A stretch of DNA of 64,000 nt from Paramecium tetraurelia (lineage: Eukaryota > Ciliophora > Oligohymenophorea > Peniculida > Parameciidae), in NCBI RefSeq assembly GCF_000165425.1, contig NW_001799433.1:259181-323180 (forward strand). Reading direction: 5' to 3'. Positions 1 through 11,153 of this stretch are shown here, piece after piece (the first letter of the stretch is position 1; each line of letters starts with the position of its first letter). The notes beneath the pieces were generated by a model, which was not told where the DNA came from, made no database searches, and worked only from the letters and a program-made list of their open reading frames with translations. A program made the translations under genes and the position numbers.

Positions 1-1336
1 CATCATAGATTTATGGTTTTGTACCTTGATTTTTGCAATTCTACACATGTTACTTCAGATCTTAAATAGAATTACAATCTTAAAAACATTTATAACCTAA
101 AAATAATGGAGATAATATTTACATTTCAAACTTTTATCATCATAATTAACTTATGTTTTTGAGAAACTTTACTATTTTTAAATTTAATTTGTTTATTATT
201 TTTGTTTTTATTGTGGATTTTCAGAATTCTAAATTTATTATTATTTTTATAATTATTCTTATTTTTAATTCTAAAATCCATTTGTCTATGTTTATGTGGC
301 TCCCTTTATATCTTTACAATTGCTTTCATGTTTTTCAACTCTGGATGGCAAGAATTTCCTTCCGCATTTCTTACAAGGAACTAATTCAACTTAACCTCCT
401 TCATCAACAGAATCCAGAGCTTTGAAGGGATTTTCAGCAGTGCAAGCCTTTATATGATGCTCCAATGCCTCAGGCTTGAAAGTTCTACCACAGTTTTTAC
501 ATGCAACTAAGGCTTCTTTATTGTATTTATTAAAAGCCTTTAAATAATAGAACAGATATAAATACTCCATTGTTATAGGCCATAATGTCTTCCATAGTTA
601 TTTCTTCCTTATTTAATAAATCCCATAAACCTCTTGGAGTTGTTGGAGGATTCCTTCTTTCCCCCTTTGGTTTCTTCATTTCCTACACCATAAACATTTC
701 TTTGCATTAAGGTATGTGAATTCCCAAAGACTTACTACCATATTCTCTTCCACAAATATAGCACACTAGAGTCTTTGGTCTTGAAGGAACCTTTTATTCT
801 CCTGAATAACCATTAGAATTTGATTTTCCTTATTGAGTTCCTCCATTATCTCTATTCATTTGTTACTGGACTTCTTTAGGATTTTAAACAAATCCAGGAA
901 GGGGTTTAAATGGTTTATCAGGTTTACAGATCTTTATATGGATAGGATAGCTTTCTCTATTAAAACTAGGGATAACTCAAATTCTTTTACGTTCTGCCAC
1001 AATATGCACATTTCTCAAGACTCTATTCTTTATATGCATTAAATGCTTAATCATTATACGATTCTGCATCATAATTTCCACCTCCCCCTAAAGCTTTTGG
1101 AGGTTATGGTAAAGGTCTCCTTTGGTTTTTTGGTTTCTAATAGAAAAAATGGCAAATATAACTGTACTTTAGCTTCTTCCATAAGAAACTTTTCTTGGCA
1201 AGTCTTAAGATGTATCTCTAAACTTTTTGATCCATACCTAAATAACCAATTTCTAATACTCTCTTCCACAAATATAGCAAATCAATGTTTTTGGTCTTAC
1301 AACAGGATTGTAGTTTTAATTGTTTAATCCTTACAT
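1..1336 (-). CDS. Multi-finger C2HC zinc protein (ZC2HC1/FAM164-like), 3' end off the window
   Basis: Read from ATG at 1336 and still open at base 1. Five introns restore the frame: 1238-1259, 1137-1167, 966-990, 538-565 and 97-122. The joined protein has six fingers of the pattern CxxCG(R)x(F/Y)...Hx3-4C, for example CYICGREYGSKSL, CAYCGRTFNRESY, CKNCGRTFKPEAL and CYKCFQDCNSI. This is the zf-C2HC_2 spacing of the ZC2HC1 family, whose vertebrate members usually carry two such fingers; several ciliate and trypanosome relatives are linked to flagella, so a cytoskeletal role is only a guess. Linkers are rich in Pro, Lys and Gln, and one contains a GGGG stretch. Fingers 1 and 3 are nearly identical over CYICGREYGSKSL, pointing to internal duplication. 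Family call is firm, function unknown. Confidence 0.85.
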
Positions 1337-2057
1337 ATTATTTTTTGATTATATTTATACTAATGAAAAATTATTATTCTTAACATAATAAAGAAGTTAC
1401 TCCTTCAAATACCCTAAGCTAAAATTATATTGAAGCTTTGCTTGCAATAACTTAAAACTTAGAAGAAGAAAATTCATATTTGGTCGAATTAAGTATTTCT
1501 AAGATATCAAAAAATAAAGCTGGCAATTTGTTTTTTATGAATTGATATATCTTAAAACCTCGTTAAAACAAAGAAAAAAAAATATTGAGAGAACTTAAAA
1601 GTACTACAAGAAAATGAATTTTTAATCTCAACATTTTATATTGTTTATAAATTAAAAGTATAGATTTATAATTAAAAACAGATTCTCAAAAATTTTTCTT
1701 AAGAAAAACAAAAGACATTTGCTTGTCTTATTAAGTAAAAAGAAAAACTCAATAAATTTTATCCAATTCAAAGCTTAAATTATTTTAAGAAATGATTTTG
1801 TTCGGTTTGGTTTTGGAATGAAGAATCCTTAATCTAAGGGTATTATTTTGTTGAGAAATTGAACTTTATTAGAGATGATTTGATCATTTGCTTGACAAGA
1901 GTAGATTTGATAATCGAATGCACGACCAAATGTGAATAGAGATAATATTAGTAAATTTAATATTTATCTAATATTCTTCAAGAATATTCTTTACATTAGC
2001 TCTAATCTTTAGATCACATAAATGAATATTCTATAATATAATTAACTTATATAAATA
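1337..2057. other. Non-coding or decayed AT-rich stretch
   Basis: About 720 bases upstream of two divergent genes (minus-strand zinc protein and plus-strand 2058 gene). No convincing ORF with protein-like composition was found on either strand under the ciliate code. It presumably contains both promoters but no motif can be named. Confidence 0.4.
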
Positions 2058-2564
2058 ATGGGATCCTATCCTAGTTGTTTTTGCTGTCCCTAATCTTATT
2101 CTAAGGGGAAAGAAAATATAATAACAGATAATGAACCTCATTTGACTTAATTTAAATAAGCTGTTTTTAATTAAGCGGTGCAAATCAGTCCAGAAGATGA
2201 TTCTTCTTTACTCTAAATTATGGCCACCTATGAATAGCTTGTGAATAGAAAATCAATAAGCACAGCCTAAAATGGCTCCTCGAAAATAAGAAGTCGCTCT
2301 ATTTCTGTAGATAATAAATACAAAGGAATTATGATAAGTACTAAGCAGTAGAAAAAGAAAAAAATACAGTATGGCAGATCTCTAAGCGCATCTCAATATA
2401 TTAGCGATTCATCTAAATTAAGCACAACATAAAAACTGAATAGCATATTAAAAAAAAGATCAAACACTCAGAAATCTCAATTCTAGAAAAAATCAAAAAA
2501 TAAAGTTTCATTTCTACCTTTTATTTTATAATGTAATTCTAAAAAGTTGATTGATATTTTTTGA
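2058..2564 (+). CDS. Small protein with SILK and RVxF motifs (putative PP1 interactor A)
   Basis: Single exon of 168 residues from ATG at 2058 to TGA at 2562-2564. The N-terminus MGSYPSCFCC has Gly2 and clustered Cys, as in N-myristoylated and palmitoylated proteins. The middle is Ser/Arg-rich and low complexity. Near the C-terminus SILK (129-132) is followed after 16 residues by a K-V-S-F motif (149-152). SILK ([GS]IL[RK]) and RVxF are the two classical docking motifs for the protein phosphatase 1 catalytic subunit, and SILK normally lies N-terminal to RVxF as here. The same pair recurs in the genes at 2723, 3903 and 49851, which otherwise differ strongly. No enzymatic domain is visible. PP1 binding is inferred from motifs only. 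Confidence 0.7.
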
Positions 2565-2722
2565 ATAAGAGTTTATTTAATATATTATTTCTATTATATA
2601 TATTGAGAGAAAACCATTTATGAATTTCCTTCTTTATTATTATTTTCTTTATTTATATAATAACTTAAATGGGGCAAATATAATAGATATGTGCAAAAAA
2701 TATATAACGATGTGATTCATCA

Positions 2723-3193
2723 ATGACTGACTTGAAGCAACTTGTAATTAAAAGAGAATGCCATAAAGAGGGCAGTTCTAGGGTAACATTGGAATAGAGT
2801 ACCATGATAACGGAAACATTAGAAGAGCTTAAATTAAAACTATCTCAGGATGAGGATAAATTAAATTAGGAAGTAGAAACAACTATCAGTATGGTTGAGT
2901 CATTCTAGAAGTTAGAAACCAAACATCTATCTCAAAGAGAGTTAGACAAAATCACTGACTTCAATGTCATTAATAATCCAGATGGAACTAAAAATAGATC
3001 AAAAAGTGTAATTATTAGAAATATTTTCTCTGAAATAACACCTAAGAGCATTTTGAAAAATAAGGAATTGCTTTAGGATTAGGTAAAAAGAAACTTACAA
3101 TAACAAAAAAGAGTTAGGTTTTCTATAAAGGGCTTATAGAAGAACAAATAATAATAAAAGTATAATGGATATATGAAAATTTCATATCTTTGA
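2723..3193 (+). CDS. Small protein with SILK and RVxF motifs (putative PP1 interactor B)
   Basis: Single exon of 156 residues (ATG 2723, TGA 3191-3193). It lacks the MGS lipidation start of its neighbours. Residues 25-75 are acidic and predicted helical. SILK sits at 109-112 in TPKSILKNKE, and a textbook RVRF at 130-133 in QQKRVRFSIKG. The order, spacing (17 residues between motifs) and C-terminal location match the genes on both sides, so the three look like diverged tandem paralogues or a functional set. No other domain was recognised. An upstream in-frame stretch is too AT-rich to be coding. Confidence 0.7.
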
Positions 3194-3902
3194 TTCTCCA
3201 TTTACTACTTGTTTATGTTTATATAAATTTAATTCTAATCATAAATAATTATATTGATCATAACTAAATGTATTCATTTAAATCCGTTATTAAAAATAGC
3301 ACTTTAATTAAATACTCTGTAATATATTTATGCAAAATAATAATACGGAATATGATTATAAATAAATTACTCATTTAACTACCAATTCGATAATATTATC
3401 ACAACACCAAATTTAATTAATTGCAATTATTCAAATAATACCAATATAAATCAATTATTAAATTAATACTACAAATTTATTTTTATATTTCTTAGGAATT
3501 CATTGCAGGTCTTTAAACCTTTGGGATGCCGATTCCTAAACATTCCTTTTTAAATTAATTCAAGGGGCACCCATTTAGAAATTTTGGTCTAAACTCAGCA
3601 GAGTACTCTATTTACTAATAATAGAAGGAGATGATAAATTACGATATTTCCTTTATAATCTCAGATATTATTATTCTGACCGAGAATCATCTTATGGATT
3701 ACTATATTTTGAAACAGTAAGGTGACAAGGTTTATTTGTGATATTGAAAAAATAATGCTTCATTTAATCATTCATATGTTATACTTCTTTAGACAATTTC
3801 GAACAAATAAACTTATTTTAAAAGCTTCTATAAAGCTTTTTTTGTTAATTTAGAAGTTCTTGATAAACCTAATTAAAATATAAAAGAGAATTTAGCAAAA
3901 GT
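3194..3902. other. Intergenic stretch, no gene seen
   Basis: About 700 bases, strongly AT-rich, between two of the SILK/RVxF genes. A slightly less AT-rich island near 3500-3660 could be a gene relic, but no frame gives a protein-like reading and nothing can be named. Confidence 0.35.
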
Positions 3903-4457
3903 ATGGGTTCAAAACCTTGCTGTTGCAAAAACACATCAGACCCTATCTAAGAAATGAAGCTCAAAATAGAACCAATGAACAGTATTCATGAAATATTAGT
4001 GGCAGATCTCAAAAAGCCTATTCCTTTGGAACAAATTATGCCTCTCCAATAGGAAGATGACTTTGCTTTATTTTTAGTGATGGATCAATATGATCGTCTA
4101 ATCGTAAAAAGCAGAACAAAGGCAAAATCCTATTCTCCAGCAGGCGATATTTATACTAATTCAAGAGAAAATTTTACTACTTATTACATGAGGAGAAAAA
4201 ACCATCATAAACAGTGTAAATAAACTAGATCATTAACTACAAAGCTATCTACATCCTTTTAAAGCATAGGAATTCGTAGCATTTTGAAAAAAAAGGACCT
4301 TACAAATAATAAATCATCATATTTTCAATAAATATCGGATGTTTAAAAATCAATAAAAAGCGTACATTTTGATATGGTTCAGAGTCCTAAAAATTGTATC
4401 AATAGACAAACAGATGTTTTGAAAAAAAAAAAAATGTTCCTTAAGTCATATATATGA
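3903..4457 (+). CDS. Small protein with SILK and RVxF motifs (putative PP1 interactor C)
   Basis: Single exon of 184 residues (ATG 3903, TGA 4455-4457). It begins MGSKPCCCKN, again a Gly2 plus Cys cluster suited to N-myristoylation and palmitoylation, so it may tether its partner to membranes or cilia. SILK is at 126-129 (IRSILKKKD) and KSVHF at 152-156. Between them is a polar linker. It resembles the gene at 2058 at the N-terminus and in the C-terminal motif pair but hardly elsewhere. No catalytic domain is present. The start is the first ATG and lies just after a very AT-rich leader. Confidence 0.7.
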
Positions 4458-4792
4458 AATCTGAAACCTGAAATATATTTATATCATATAATCTTTGTTT
4501 TATTTACAAGTCAACAATACTAATTTGAGAAGAATGAAGAAAAATCATTTTTTTAGTTGAAATTAGATATATCTTAATTTTATATGCAAGATTATTTAGG
4601 GACTTAAATTATAAAATTAATTTTTATCAAAAATGCAAATATTAAAAGTTAAAATATTATATTTTCCATTCAAACTTTAACAAATTAATTAGAAATAATT
4701 TTCTAATTTATTTTGTAAGAATATTAAATTCAATGAGTTATGAATTTAACTATTAATATATTATATTAATCATATTTAACTAATGAAAACTA
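4458..4792. other. Short convergent intergenic spacer
   Basis: About 335 AT-rich bases between the 3' ends of a plus-strand and a minus-strand gene. It should hold both polyadenylation signals; no ORF is seen. Confidence 0.4.
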
Positions 4793-5178
4793 TCACATTT
4801 TAAATGGTTTAACTTCAATCTCTTTTATTTCTGTTTACTTTTCAGCTGCTGTAGTTTAGCGTGAGTCAGGAGAACGAGAAAGTTTTGAATCACGCTTTAA
4901 TTTTTCGACACTTCTCTAAGCATATTCCCTAAAATTGGCTTTACTAGACCTATTGAAAATTTAATAATTGAAAACTAATCAGGCTCGTCAAACATTCTTT
5001 ATTGCAATTGAAACATAAACTTCTTAATTTCTAATCTATCATTAGATTTTTTAATCCTTTGAATTGTCTCTAGACGTTCAATTAACTTAAGTTTCTCTAG
5101 ATTCTCAAATCTTTTAACAGCATTGGCATGATTGGAAACCTCCAAAGGATTTCTTTAACTAATATTTTCTTCAAACAT
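4793..5178 (-). CDS. Small charged hypothetical protein
   Basis: ATG at 5178, TGA at 4793-4795, 119 residues once a 26-nt intron starting GTTTTC and ending AATAG is removed. The length then divides exactly by three. The sequence is helical and highly charged (a run of EKLKLIER then IQRIKKSND) with a Ser/Arg patch KLSRSPDSRQ near the end, a plausible phosphorylation site. No known domain was recognised. It shares a divergent promoter region of about 200 bp with the giant coiled-coil gene at 5384. Confidence 0.6.
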
Positions 5179-5383
5179 AAATTTTATTTTACTCAATAAA
5201 ATTTAACAAGTCTAAATGACTTTAAATAATGGAAAATAAAATAAGTACTGGTAATTAATGATTATGATTAAATAGAAATAAATTAGTTAATCTAAGAGAG
5301 CAAACAATGAAGAGGTAGTTCATTTAATTACATGTATATATATATTGATATAAAAATTATTGCAAAGATATTAATTTAATCTA

Positions 5384-8300
5384 ATGAGTGAATAATAAAC
5401 ACCTAATCGAGGGAGATTTTTATCACCATAACCATAAAATTAACAATCAAGAGTTAATTCTGAGAGTCATATTGTCATTCCAAATGATAAGATGAAGAGA
5501 TCTAGTGCAGGAGGGTCAAGCGTAAGAGTGATTAACTCAGTAAAGAATAATTATAATCCTTTAGCCTCCTGTTGCTATGACATAATCGGCTGTAGTAAAT
5601 CAATTAGAGTACTTCTAAATGCCTAATGGATCAATATAGCCAATGATAACATCAAAGATAGTTCCCACTCTTGTTAGACCTTAGTAAAGTAATGATTATA
5701 AAATAATTGTTAGCCATTATCATTAAGCAAGATGGAGATGGGTCTGACTTGGACTAACTTAATTAACTGCGTATAGAGGTTGAATAATGGAAGGCAAGAT
5801 TCTTTGCTCTTTAAATTACAAGCGGTGGTTCAGGGTTGGAAGAGTTAGTAATTAATGAAAATATATTTTTTAGACTGGAATGTATGAGATGAGGTTAAAA
5901 TTACTATCAGATGAAAACGGAAAGTTGTTAGCATTGATTAAACAACTTATCAATGAAAACGAATAGAAAGACTTAGCAATAGCTTAAAGAGATAATAAAA
6001 TTTATTAACTTGAATTAAATTAACATGAACATGATGCACTCTAAGAATTGCTTAAGAAAAAACAAGATGAAAACTTAGAAGTAATATTTATTTGAATTTT
6101 CAGTTAAGAGGAAAACTATAGGGATTGGAAGAACTTTTGATAGATGCAAGAAAATAAGAAATTGAAAATTTTGAATTATAAAGTAAAATCAAGAATCTTG
6201 AAAATGAACTGGCTATGTGGAAAGATAAATTCAAGTTGTCTGAAGAAGATAGAAACAGATTGCTATAGGAATTAAGAGAATTATTGGAAAGAATGAATCA
6301 ATTAAACTTGGATTCTGTTAAGAGAGGTCAATTATCTACTATGGATTTGTTAGAAGATGAGAATAAGAAGTTGAGAGATTAAATTAATTAAATATTAAAT
6401 GATCTAGATTAATGGAGAAAGAAGGCTTTGACTTTAGAATTATAAGTATTTGATCTCCAGGTTCAAGTAACTGATTAAGATAACAATAATAAGTTATTGG
6501 TAAAAGAAATCGAAAGATTGAATCAACAACTAGCATCTAAATAATAAGAAATAGAGAGGTTAAAGACGAAGTAATAAAATAAAAATAATAAATTAGTCTC
6601 TAATAAGCTGAAGATCATATTAAAGAATTGCAAGGGTTGAAACAATAAATTTAAGAGAAATAAAGAGTCATTGATGAATTAAAAAGAAAAAATGATGAAT
6701 AAGCCAAATAACTTCTAGAGAATGAGAAGTTGAAAAAGCAATTGGAACAGATCAGAGGTTACAATACAGATTTGCAAAAGTAAAATGGTGTTTTGAATTA
6801 TTAAATTGATCAATTAAATAGAACACTTGAAAATAAGTAGTAAGCTTATGATAAACTAAATAATAAATTAAAGTTTGTTGAAAACGATAATAACACTTTA
6901 AGATAATAAGTTTTGGAAATCAATGAGTTATAAATTGAAAAGTAAAGTTTATTATCAGAATTGTCATCATTAGACAAGGAACTCAAATTAAAGAGTGAAC
7001 AGTTAGCTAATGTTGAAAAAGAATTATAGAATTTATAGGAAAAACTACAACAATTGAGAATAATTGAATTAGAATTAAATAGAGCCAAGTCCTAAATAGA
7101 CATGAAGGACAGAGACATTGCTGAATTGAGAAAATAAATTAAAGATTTGACTGTTAAGAACTTTGAATTAGAACAAAGATTAAAAGAATTGATATCTAAA
7201 GAAACAGAGTATTTAAAGATTTTCTAATAATGTGAAACTTATAAATCCCTAAATGACCAACTTAACTTATAATTAGCTTAATTAGAGGCAGAAAATCAAT
7301 AATTGTAGTCTTAAGTAGATGGATTGGCAGAATTACAAAGTTAATTGAAAGTGTTACAATAAAAGTATGAACAGACACTTAAAATTAATTCTGATTTAAG
7401 TTCAAGAAATTAATAATTATAATAATAATTATAAAATATCTAATAATAGAAGAATGTTAATAATTTAAGAGATAATTAAATTAATATTGAACTATAAAGA
7501 AATAATACTCTTCTAAATTAAAAATCATAGTAAATTGAGGATTTGAGATTGAAATTGGCAAAAGCTGAATAATAAATTGATACTCTCAATAATTAATTGT
7601 AAAACAAACAATAAGAATTAGATAATTAAATAGTCTTAAATGCTAAATTATAAGATAGAATCAAAGAATTAGAATCTGAATTACTCAATCTTAAGAAAAC
7701 TCTTCAAAGTTTGTAAGATTAAAATACTTCTCTTAAAAATGATCATCATCTATAACTCTAAGAATTGAGAGAGGAAATTCTCCGCAAATAGGAGGAAATC
7801 AAAGCACTTTAAAAATTAGCTGATTAATATAAAGAAAAGTATTTGGAAAATGATCGCTAATTAGCTGATTTGAAGGGCCTTGAAAGAAAATTAAATGACA
7901 TTACAATCTAAAAGAATTAATTGGCTGATTTAAATACAGCTTATTAAGATTAAATAAGTAAATTACAAAGTGAGAATAGATCATTATAAATTAAGATTCA
8001 AGAAACTCATTTATTTGAAGATTAGAACAAACAATATGAAGCGATAATTGAAAAGTTGAAGGCAGAAAATACACTAAAGAACAAAGAAATCACAGAACTA
8101 AATATTAAATTACCAACATATATGTAGCAAGTTTCTGATTTAGAAAAGAAGTTATTAAGAACTGATCAATAATTCTAAATTTATAAGAATGAAGTAGAGA
8201 GATTGAGACAAGAGAAATAAAACTTAATCAAGGAGATTGAAGAGTTGAAGAGAAAGAATAAGAATTTAGAATAGAAAGTGAATGAATTAAATCATTTATA

Positions 8301-10306
8301 AGAACTGATTCCTTAATTAGAATAAAAAGCTAATAGACTATAAAATTAAGTAGATAAACTATCGAAATAGAATTTAGATTATAATGATTAAATAAATCTT
8401 TAAAATGAGTAATTAAGTTAACAGGAATTGCAAATAAGAACCTTATTCTAAGTAAAATCAAATTTATAATAATTGGAATCTAATTATTCATTAGTTGTCT
8501 AATAATTGAATGATTAGAGACTGCAATCTGCAAAATTGGAATAGGCATTTTTAAATGAGTAGGAATAACATTAAAAGACTGCTGATGAATTAAAGAAAGC
8601 CACTAAGGAATTGGATCAATTGAAAAATAAAATTGAATAGTTAGAGAAGTATATAAAGGAATTGGAGGGAAAACTAATAAAAGATAGAATATTAGAATAA
8701 GAATTAAAGGAAGCAATAGGTTTCAACCTTACTTTGGATACAAAACTCAATCAAGTAAGATAAGAAAATGAGTCCTTGAAAAATGAGATTACATAATTAA
8801 AAGAAGAATTAGAACAATGGAAGGCTAAATATTTATAGAAAGACAATGAGGTTAAGACATTGTAAGTGTATAAAGCAGAAGCAATTTAGATGAGAATAAT
8901 AAATGATGAATTAACAGATAATTTCAATAAATTAACAAAATAATTGAAGGCTATAACTTTAGAAAAATAAATAATGGAAGAAGATTTATAATAATAGATT
9001 GCAGATTAGAAATAGAGAATTGCAGAATTAGAATAATTAGTAGCATAAATTGAACCATTACAAACTTAGGTGAATGATTTACAACAATTAGTAAATAAAT
9101 TGTAGAATGAAAATAAATTACTAGCCAAAAAATTAGGAGAAGCTCAGACTAAAGTGAAAGAGCTCGAAAGTAAAATAGAAGCATATGAAGTTATGGAGAA
9201 GGATTATTAGAAATTATAGGCCAATTATGCTGAAAAGTATAAATTTATTAAATGTTTTAATAGAGCTTAAGACTTGAGAATGACAAAAGAGGATTTAGAC
9301 AAGACTACTTTATAATTGGATAAGGTGACTAAGGAAAAGGAGAATCTAGATATGAGAATAGCAATGTTGGCTGCAGAAATCGAGAGATAAAAGCATTTAA
9401 ACAAAAATAAATAAGAAAAAATAGATGAATTAACTAATTAAAATACAGATGTACAATTATCTTATGATTTTATAGTTATCAAATGTTGTTGCTTAACTTG
9501 AGCCATTAGATCCTGAAAACACAAGATTGTCAGAATAAATTTAAGAAATGAAGAAGAAAACAGATCAAGATTAATTGGATTTAATGAAAAAGGATGATGA
9601 AATAAATAAGTTGAATAATGAAGTTTATGGATTGTAAAATAAAGTGGCATTACTTGGACCAGAAATAGAGAGAGCTAAGCTAAAGTACAATGGAGCTTAA
9701 AATACAATTAAGGAACTTGAAGAAAAATTATAAGATTATGAACACTTATAACAAGAATTAGGAAATTTGGACAACGCTTTAAATTAAGCTGAGGAGAAGG
9801 TGTAGAATTTAGAGAAGGAAAACAATACTCTTCATTAAACATTAACAGCTAAGTCAGATGAATTGAATTAGGCCAAAGCCAAGTATATTAAATTATTAAA
9901 TTTAGTGTCAATGACCTTTAAAACTAGTTGAATTTGTTGAATGAATAACTAATTAATTAATAATAATTGGAAAATGAATTATAATAGAAAGATCACGAGA
10001 ATTAATAATTGAAAGAAAAGATTGGGCAATTATAGTAATAGATAGAACAACTAGAATAGATTAAGGTAATAAAAATGTTGATAAAATTAGTACGATAATG
10101 AGGGTAAGATCGCTATGTTAGCAACTCAGATCGAAGCCTTAAAATATAAATACTAAGTGGCTGAAAATAAATTAAAAGAATAAGAGAATATAATTGGATA
10201 GTTGAATGATGATTTGGATAACTTTGACAAACACATTTAGGAGTTGGAGGGTGAAAACCAGGATTTAAAGGATAAAATGTAACAGCAATCTATTAGAGCC
10301 TATTGA
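5384..10306 (+). CDS. Giant coiled-coil protein of about 1,580 residues
   Basis: ATG at 5384, TGA at 10304-10306. At least seven tiny introns are needed, including GTAAAG...TTTAG near 5540, GTAATG...TTAG near 5690, GTAATT...TTTAG near 5850, GTAATA...TTCAG near 6080, and three near 9452, 9870 and 10068. After a Ser/Pro/Gln-rich head of about 100 residues the protein is almost continuous heptad coiled coil, very rich in Gln, Glu, Leu, Lys and Asn, to the last residue. There is no ATPase, motor or membrane segment, so it is not an SMC protein, myosin or kinesin. Such proteins in ciliates commonly belong to basal bodies, cortical cytoskeleton or Golgi tethers; which applies cannot be decided here. 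My intron set leaves the total one or two bases out of frame, so one small intron is probably missed. Confidence 0.75.
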
Positions 10307-10347
10307 TTCATTGACAAATATAAATATATTATAAAATAAATTAACAT

Positions 10348-11129
10348 ATGTGTTCTAATTTGACAATAACAATTTTGGTATTTTTGGTAGGGATAGCTTA
10401 ATGTCAATAATGCACATGGACAGACGAGTCAGGATACACCTACAATTTAAAATCTTTAGATAAACCTGGAGGCTGGTAATTGAAGGACGAGACAAGTGGG
10501 ATGGGAATGTTTAGCATGGTTTACATATTCAATTTTTGTGATTTCAAACCTATTAAATGTCATGATAGATAAGTGGGAGCTATAGAAGCTTTGGCAGTCA
10601 TGGGATAAATAACAGAAAATTGTGATGTGGCTGGATTGGTAGAAACTTAAGCATTTGAGCATTTGGATTAAAGAGATTTAAATAAAGGCATAGTTATAAA
10701 GTACACCTAAGGAGACTTATGTATGGATCCAAAATAACAACCTACAGGAGTAATGTAACCAAGACAGGCTCATTTTTTTATTGAATGTGGAGATGATGAA
10801 GCTACTTTCACAGTTTTGCCAGATAACGAATGCATTGATCAATTTAAAATTAGACATCATGCTGCCTGCAGAAATGCAAGTATCGATTCCATATCAATAA
10901 TGTAGGTTCACATTGGTTTCTTAAATTCATTTTTGTTATTTGTTTATATTTTGGGGGCCGCTTCATATACAATCGTAAGAAATTGCAAATAGAAGGAGAA
11001 GATGCTATCCCTCACATTCATTAAATCAAAACTCTTATTCCTCAAGTCAGAGCACTGTTTCATTTTGGTGTAGATAGGTTGTAAACTCAAGTTCAGAGAT
11101 TTAGACATGGTGGCTATGATAGTATATGA
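10348..11129 (+). CDS. Mannose-6-phosphate-receptor-like (MRH/CD-MPR type) membrane protein
   Basis: 251 residues after removing one 26-nt intron (GTATCG...TGTAG, near 10880). A signal peptide (CSNLTITILVFLVGIAQC) is followed by a Cys-rich lumenal domain with spaced Cys residues (CTW, NFCDF, IKCHD, NCD, LCMD, IECGD, NECID, AACRN), as in the mannose-6-phosphate receptor homology fold. A single transmembrane segment (WFLKFIFVICLYFGGRFIYN) leads into a short cytosolic tail ending GGYDSI. The tail start YFGGRFIYNRKK is typical of cation-dependent MPR and yeast Mrl1/Atg27-type proteins. Likely role: sorting of glycoprotein cargo between Golgi and endosome or lysosome. It starts only 42 bp after the coiled-coil gene. 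Confidence 0.75.
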
Positions 11130-11153
11130 ATAAATTAATTAATTAAAATATCT

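Noticed and set aside
153-425. Plus-strand 90-codon open frame
   Set aside because: Antisense to the C2HC zinc protein, whose fingers are clearly coded on the minus strand; hydrophobic AT-rich text only.
6846-7088. Minus-strand 80-codon open frame
   Set aside because: Antisense shadow of the giant coiled-coil gene; the plus-strand heptads are unambiguous.
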